Position numbers and translations under genes: made by a program
Part shown: positions 31,055-34,391 of the stretch, one piece after another
Numbering within the stretch: the first letter of the stretch is position 1
Layout of the letters: each line of letters opens with the position of its first letter
From: Candidatus Zhuqueibacterota bacterium
Lineage (GTDB): Bacteria > Zhuqueibacterota > Zhuqueibacteria > Oceanimicrobiales > Oceanimicrobiaceae
Direction of reading: 5' to 3'
DNA length: 34,391 nucleotides
Assembly (NCBI GenBank): GCA_029262005.1
Contig: JAJDAG010000019.1
Coordinates: forward strand, 1 to 34,391
The notes under the pieces: model-generated
Database searches by the model: none
What the model was told of the DNA's origin: nothing
The model's input: the letters and a program-made list of their open reading frames with translations, nothing else

Positions 31055-33895
31055 TTAACGTATCTTTACCACAACCACAGTTTGGTCATCGAGAGGCAAG
31101 CCATGATCAGTTAGAAGCTTAACTTTCTGAAATAATTTCCGGCGAATACTCTCGGCATCGGAGGAAGCAGCCGCAAGGAGGTGTTCAACAAGTTTGTCTT
31201 CACCAAACTCCTGGCCATTGGCATTCCGCGCTTCTGTTATTCCGTCAGTCACAAAAAGAAAAACATCACCAGACTGGTAATCAACCGACATCTCTTCAAG
31301 CTCAGAGGCAAATAATTCATCTCTATCAAGCCCCATGCCAAGTCCACGCGGTGTAACAAGATCAACTGTGTTGCTGGTGGCGCGATAGTGAAAAAGTGGC
31401 AAGTGTCCGGCTCGTGCAAGCACTAAATGCTGTTTGTCCGTGTCAATAAACGCCCCAAGCGCTGTGACAAACGCCTTCTTCTCAAGGTCTTGAGAAAGCA
31501 GTTTATTTACACGAACAAACAGCTCACCCGGAGACAAGTTAAAGGCGTGCAATGACCGGATTATACCCTGCATTTTTGACATGTACAAAGCTGCCGAAGT
31601 CCCCTTGCCGCTGACATCACCAACAATTACTGTAACGCCAGGGGTTGCGCTGCCATTCAGATAATCAAAATAATCGCCACCAACCTCAAGCGCAGGCTCG
31701 GAAGCACCGGAAATATCAAGCCCGTCGACTATCGGAATTTCCTGTGGAAGCGAAGCCATCTGAATACGGCGCGCAATAGTAAGCTCATGTTTTAGCCGAT
31801 CCTGCTCGCGCAACTTCTCATGCAAAGAAGCATTTTCAATGGCGATTGAAGCCTGTTTTGCAACGGCGGAAAGAAAATTCAAGTCCTCCAGATGCAAAGG
31901 CGCTTCCGAGATTTTCTCGCCGATAACAAAAATGCCAACCAGTTTCTCCTTAAAGCGAATAGGCATAATATACCTGAAGCCACTTTCATGGAAACTCTGC
32001 TTAACATCGGCTGACAAAGAATCGACACTCAGCCTTGACTCATGACGAAATTTTTGCAAGTCTGAAATGAGTTTGGGTCCGACCCGCAAACAAAGACGCT
32101 CCCACTGTTTCCCATCATAGCCATGCACATCCTGACAACCAAAAATAGCTTCATCTCGCAAAAATAAAATGCCGACGCGTTTTAACAGCATCAGGCTTGC
32201 CAGCCGTTCAACAATGCCGCGTGCCAGTTCATCCATGCCAAGCTTTGTTGCCATAACCTCGGCAAGCTCCCCGGTCGCCTGACTCAGGTCATATTTCTGC
32301 CGACTGAACAAGCGCTCAATCAATTTCTGACCGAGCTTACCAACCATCCAAATCAGCAAAACGGTAAGTAAGGCCAAGCCGATCATCGCGATTCTTTCAA
32401 GGAAAGCCTCTGTTTGCGGATCCGGCGGCCGGGCCAAAATAAAAAAACGATTTCCCTTTACTTGAACATTGGGGAAGTCAAACTCCAAAGACGGCAATAA
32501 CAGCAAAACACGAAGGAGTGTCGCAACCAATAAGACAACCCAGCTCCAAGTGATAATGCTGTACTGAATGTTTCGCCTGATTCGTATGTTCAAGTCAAAC
32601 AGCTGATATCGACCAATGACGTAGAGTATCATAATTGGAAATGGCAGCAGAGCCAGTCCAACCAAACCCATGCTTGTTTGCTCGTTGGCGCTTTCAAAAT
32701 AGACTATCATCGCAAAACAAAAAACGAAGGTTAATATGCCGGCAAATGTGATAATCCGCCTTACCTTTACATATTCTTTGCTGCGTTGTTTCCTGAAAAT
32801 AAAACTAGAGATATTATCAAAAACAGCCATCAAAACTATGCCGGCAATGAGTACTCCCGGCGGTCCGGACACATTGTTCTTGAAGCCGGACAGTTGCATC
32901 AATGGCCAGGCCACAGTACAGATGGCCAGGGCATAGGGAACGATAATATACCAGCGCCGTTGCAGAATTTCATCCCGCCTGTAAGGGAAGTACGCTTTGC
33001 TGTGATTCCACAAAGCAATACATAGCGGCAGCGCCAATATGACGAAAAATGTTCGAATTTGTGCAAAAACATCAAACACAACATCCCGTTGCAAAGTCCC
33101 CACCATCATTACAAAGCCATACCCCATGAAGCACATTGCGAGCAACCTTGTGGCTTGCATATTGGGTCTGCTTATGCCCAAAAACAGGCCGCATCCCCAA
33201 TAAATGAGACCGGCAAGAAAGAGAACTAAAGTGGGTAGCCGCATGCCGAATTTTGCAAGCGTGACCGGCAAAGTCAGCTTTTGGCCGTTCCGGATGATCT
33301 CGTAAAGAATCGTTTTGCCGCTGCGAACAGAGCGCAGCGCCACGTCGGCCTCAAACAAATTGGTGAATGATTGCCCGTTAATTTTGTAAATCAGATCTCC
33401 AACCAGCATACCCGCAAGGTCGGAAGCGCCACCAGGAATAACCTCGTACACGTGAACCGTCGGCGGCAGTTCAACGACAAAACTATCCGCAATGGCGGCC
33501 ATATCGATCGTGCACGAATAAGAAACGCTTTCGGTTGGACGAAACACCCGAATTTTCACATTGTTTCGGCGCTGCAAACCTCGAAATATTTCCTTGAATT
33601 GTGATGCTTCACGCAGACGTTGGCCATCCAGGGAAATCACCAAATCACCGGCCCTGACAGAATCGGTGACAGCCTTTTTGCTTGATTGAACAGCGTTGGG
33701 GAAATGGGAAAGATTGGCTTGACTTGATGTTGCCATAAATGGCGACGGCGGATCCTTAAACAGATTTTCATCCGTGGCAGTCGTGGCATGGCGCAGAAAG
33801 TTGAGGCAGGTAACTAAAAGCAGCAAAACAGCCCCGGCGCTAATTGCACCTCGATAAAGCCGATGGCGCTGCGTAAATTTGCGGTCTTGCATCAT
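31055..33895 (-). CDS. PDZ-PDZ-membrane-GAF-PP2C (SpoIIE-type) phosphatase
   Basis: The 946-residue protein has one N-terminal helix (about 17-36), then two PDZ domains outside the cytoplasm. The first is around RAGDLVISLDGQRLREASQF and the second around GGASDLAGMLVGDLIYKINGQS. Eight or so membrane helices follow, ending in the YQLFDLNIRIRRNIQYS hinge common in such sensors, and another helix. A GAF domain and a PP2C phosphatase close it, with EVGGDYFDY, VGDVSGKGTSAALYMS, TDGITEARN and LPLDDQTVVVV keeping the metal-binding Asp residues. It should dephosphorylate a Ser/Thr-phosphoprotein, typically an anti-sigma antagonist, but none is encoded nearby. Confidence 0.93.
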   Translation of the reverse strand: MMQDRKFTQRHRLYRGAISAGAVLLLLVTCLNFLRHATTATDENLFKDPPSPFMATSSQANLSHFPNAVQSSKKAVTDSVRAGDLVISLDGQRLREASQFKEIFRGLQRRNNVKIRVFRPTESVSYSCTIDMAAIADSFVVELPPTVHVYEVIPGGASDLAGMLVGDLIYKINGQSFTNLFEADVALRSVRSGKTILYEIIRNGQKLTLPVTLAKFGMRLPTLVLFLAGLIYWGCGLFLGISRPNMQATRLLAMCFMGYGFVMMVGTLQRDVVFDVFAQIRTFFVILALPLCIALWNHSKAYFPYRRDEILQRRWYIIVPYALAICTVAWPLMQLSGFKNNVSGPPGVLIAGIVLMAVFDNISSFIFRKQRSKEYVKVRRIITFAGILTFVFCFAMIVYFESANEQTSMGLVGLALLPFPIMILYVIGRYQLFDLNIRIRRNIQYSIITWSWVVLLVATLLRVLLLLPSLEFDFPNVQVKGNRFFILARPPDPQTEAFLERIAMIGLALLTVLLIWMVGKLGQKLIERLFSRQKYDLSQATGELAEVMATKLGMDELARGIVERLASLMLLKRVGILFLRDEAIFGCQDVHGYDGKQWERLCLRVGPKLISDLQKFRHESRLSVDSLSADVKQSFHESGFRYIMPIRFKEKLVGIFVIGEKISEAPLHLEDLNFLSAVAKQASIAIENASLHEKLREQDRLKHELTIARRIQMASLPQEIPIVDGLDISGASEPALEVGGDYFDYLNGSATPGVTVIVGDVSGKGTSAALYMSKMQGIIRSLHAFNLSPGELFVRVNKLLSQDLEKKAFVTALGAFIDTDKQHLVLARAGHLPLFHYRATSNTVDLVTPRGLGMGLDRDELFASELEEMSVDYQSGDVFLFVTDGITEARNANGQEFGEDKLVEHLLAAASSDAESIRRKLFQKVKLLTDHGLPLDDQTVVVVKIR

Positions 33896-34010
33896 TTAGG
33901 TAAAGTCTGATTACGGCAAAAAGTGAACAATATTAAATCAATGTAAAGCTTCAAAGGTACTAATGCAACTTTTATCAGGCAGAAGGCAATTTATCTTTCA
34001 GACTGTTTGA

Positions 34011-34190
34011 AAAGCAACAAGCGAAGGCAGAGTCTTTTTTCTCGTTCCCATCGCTCTCACTTTATATGGTTACAATCTGACCTGGGAAAAAGTACCGGCA
34101 GAAGAAGCGGACACCGTGGCTAGCGCCAAGAGGAAAACGATCTATATGCTGCCATTTCTGCCGTCGATAGGGGTGCAATTCCGGTTGTGA
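34011..34190 (+). other. Open frame without a start codon, possible gene remnant
   Basis: The 374-base gap between the phosphatase and the last gene holds a 59-codon open frame with protein-like sequence, FFLVPIALTLYGYNLTWEKV and AKRKTIYMLPFLPS, ending at a TGA at 34188-34190. There is no ATG, GTG or ribosome site at its start; the first ATG is near the end. It may be the decayed C-terminal end of a gene or a chance frame. No other feature is seen in this gap except a palindrome near its right end. Confidence 0.22.
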
Positions 34191-34232
34191 GCTTTCATTA
34201 GAAATTCCGTTTCATTATATTCACTTGTCCTG

Positions 34233-34244
34233 ATGTAATTACAT
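34233..34244. promoter_or_regulatory. 12-bp perfect palindrome upstream of the last gene
   Basis: ATGTAATTACAT reads the same on both strands and lies 26 bases before the ATG at 34270, overlapped by a second ATTACAT. It is placed like an operator in the promoter region of the secreted protein gene. Confidence 0.35.
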
Positions 34245-34269
34245 TACATGACATTTATGGAGGTTAACA

Positions 34270-34391
34270 ATGAAAACTTTATGCATGTCTGTCACAGCGC
34301 AATTATTTCTTTCAGTTTGTCTTTTTGCGCAGCCTTTGTCCCCAAAGGTCGTGCTCGAAATACCCGCAGAAAAGGCAAACTATTATGTAGG
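34270..34391 (+). CDS. Start of a secreted protein gene (cut by the window end)
   Basis: The ATG at 34270 follows GGAGG by six bases. The visible 40 codons begin MKTLCMSVTAQLFLSVCLFA, a signal peptide with a likely cut near FAQ-PLS, and continue SPKVVLEIPAEKANYYVG. Nothing more can be said of its function. Confidence 0.8.
   Translation, partial: MKTLCMSVTAQLFLSVCLFAQPLSPKVVLEIPAEKANYYV

Overview
The window reads as a chromosome segment of a Gram-negative-type bacterium of the FCB / candidate phylum KSB1 / Calditrichota kind. This placement is an inference from gene content: a GWxTD-domain secreted protein, an LpxH-type lipid A hydrolase, an MglA/MglB polarity GTPase module, a SpoVG homologue in a genome with an outer membrane, a K+-dependent membrane pyrophosphatase, bacterial microcompartment (BMC) shell proteins, and an NTT-type nucleotide carrier with HEAT repeats. 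No phage, transposase, plasmid, CRISPR or rRNA genes were seen.

Layout. (1) 47-2077 (-): a receiver-first hybrid histidine kinase, preceded by a 600-base non-coding stretch that holds a 16-bp perfect hairpin and a bidirectional terminator. (2) 2679-4949 (-): a tight operon metallophosphoesterase - MglB - MglA - second roadblock-like protein. (3) 5031-6389 (-): a secreted GWxTD protein, then an 800-base gene-poor stretch with a possible TonB-like remnant. (4) 7190-8746 (+): a GT-C type membrane glycosyltransferase, convergent with (5) 8934-12010 (-): a pyrimidine nucleoside salvage operon cdd-udk-tdk-nupC. (6) 12168-12599 (-): ssb with its own strong promoter. (7) 12689-22844 (-): a long housekeeping run, in transcription order BMC - BMC - ispE - spoVG - tRNA-Gln - prs - rplY(ctc) - pth - hppA - rpsF - rpsR - rplI - zinc ribbon - ybbR - rsmE. 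(8) 22988-28922 (+): lpxH, a class A penicillin-binding protein and the NTT-HEAT carrier. (9) 29136-33895: a signalling island with a degenerate cyclic-nucleotide-binding domain protein and a stand-alone receiver (+), facing a soluble histidine kinase and a PDZ-PDZ-membrane-GAF-PP2C phosphatase (-). (10) 34270 to the end (+): the start of a secreted protein.

How the genes fit together. The central run couples translation (S6, S18, L9, L25, Pth, RsmE, tRNA-Gln), PRPP synthesis and isoprenoid synthesis. Two BMC shell genes head it although no compartment enzyme is present. The salvage operon imports nucleosides and converts them to nucleotides. LpxH and the PBP serve envelope synthesis. Both ends of the window are rich in signalling proteins that look membrane-linked or polarity-linked.

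The points most worth checking are: three consecutive 9-bp stem-loops in the rpsF-rpsR spacer, where ssb usually sits; the orphan BMC pair with different pore loops and a helical tail on one member; the split NTT-HEAT / CNBD pair with a lost ligand-binding Glu; and promoters whose -10 boxes lie 6-7 bases before the start codons of lpxH and the NTT gene, which predicts leaderless mRNAs.
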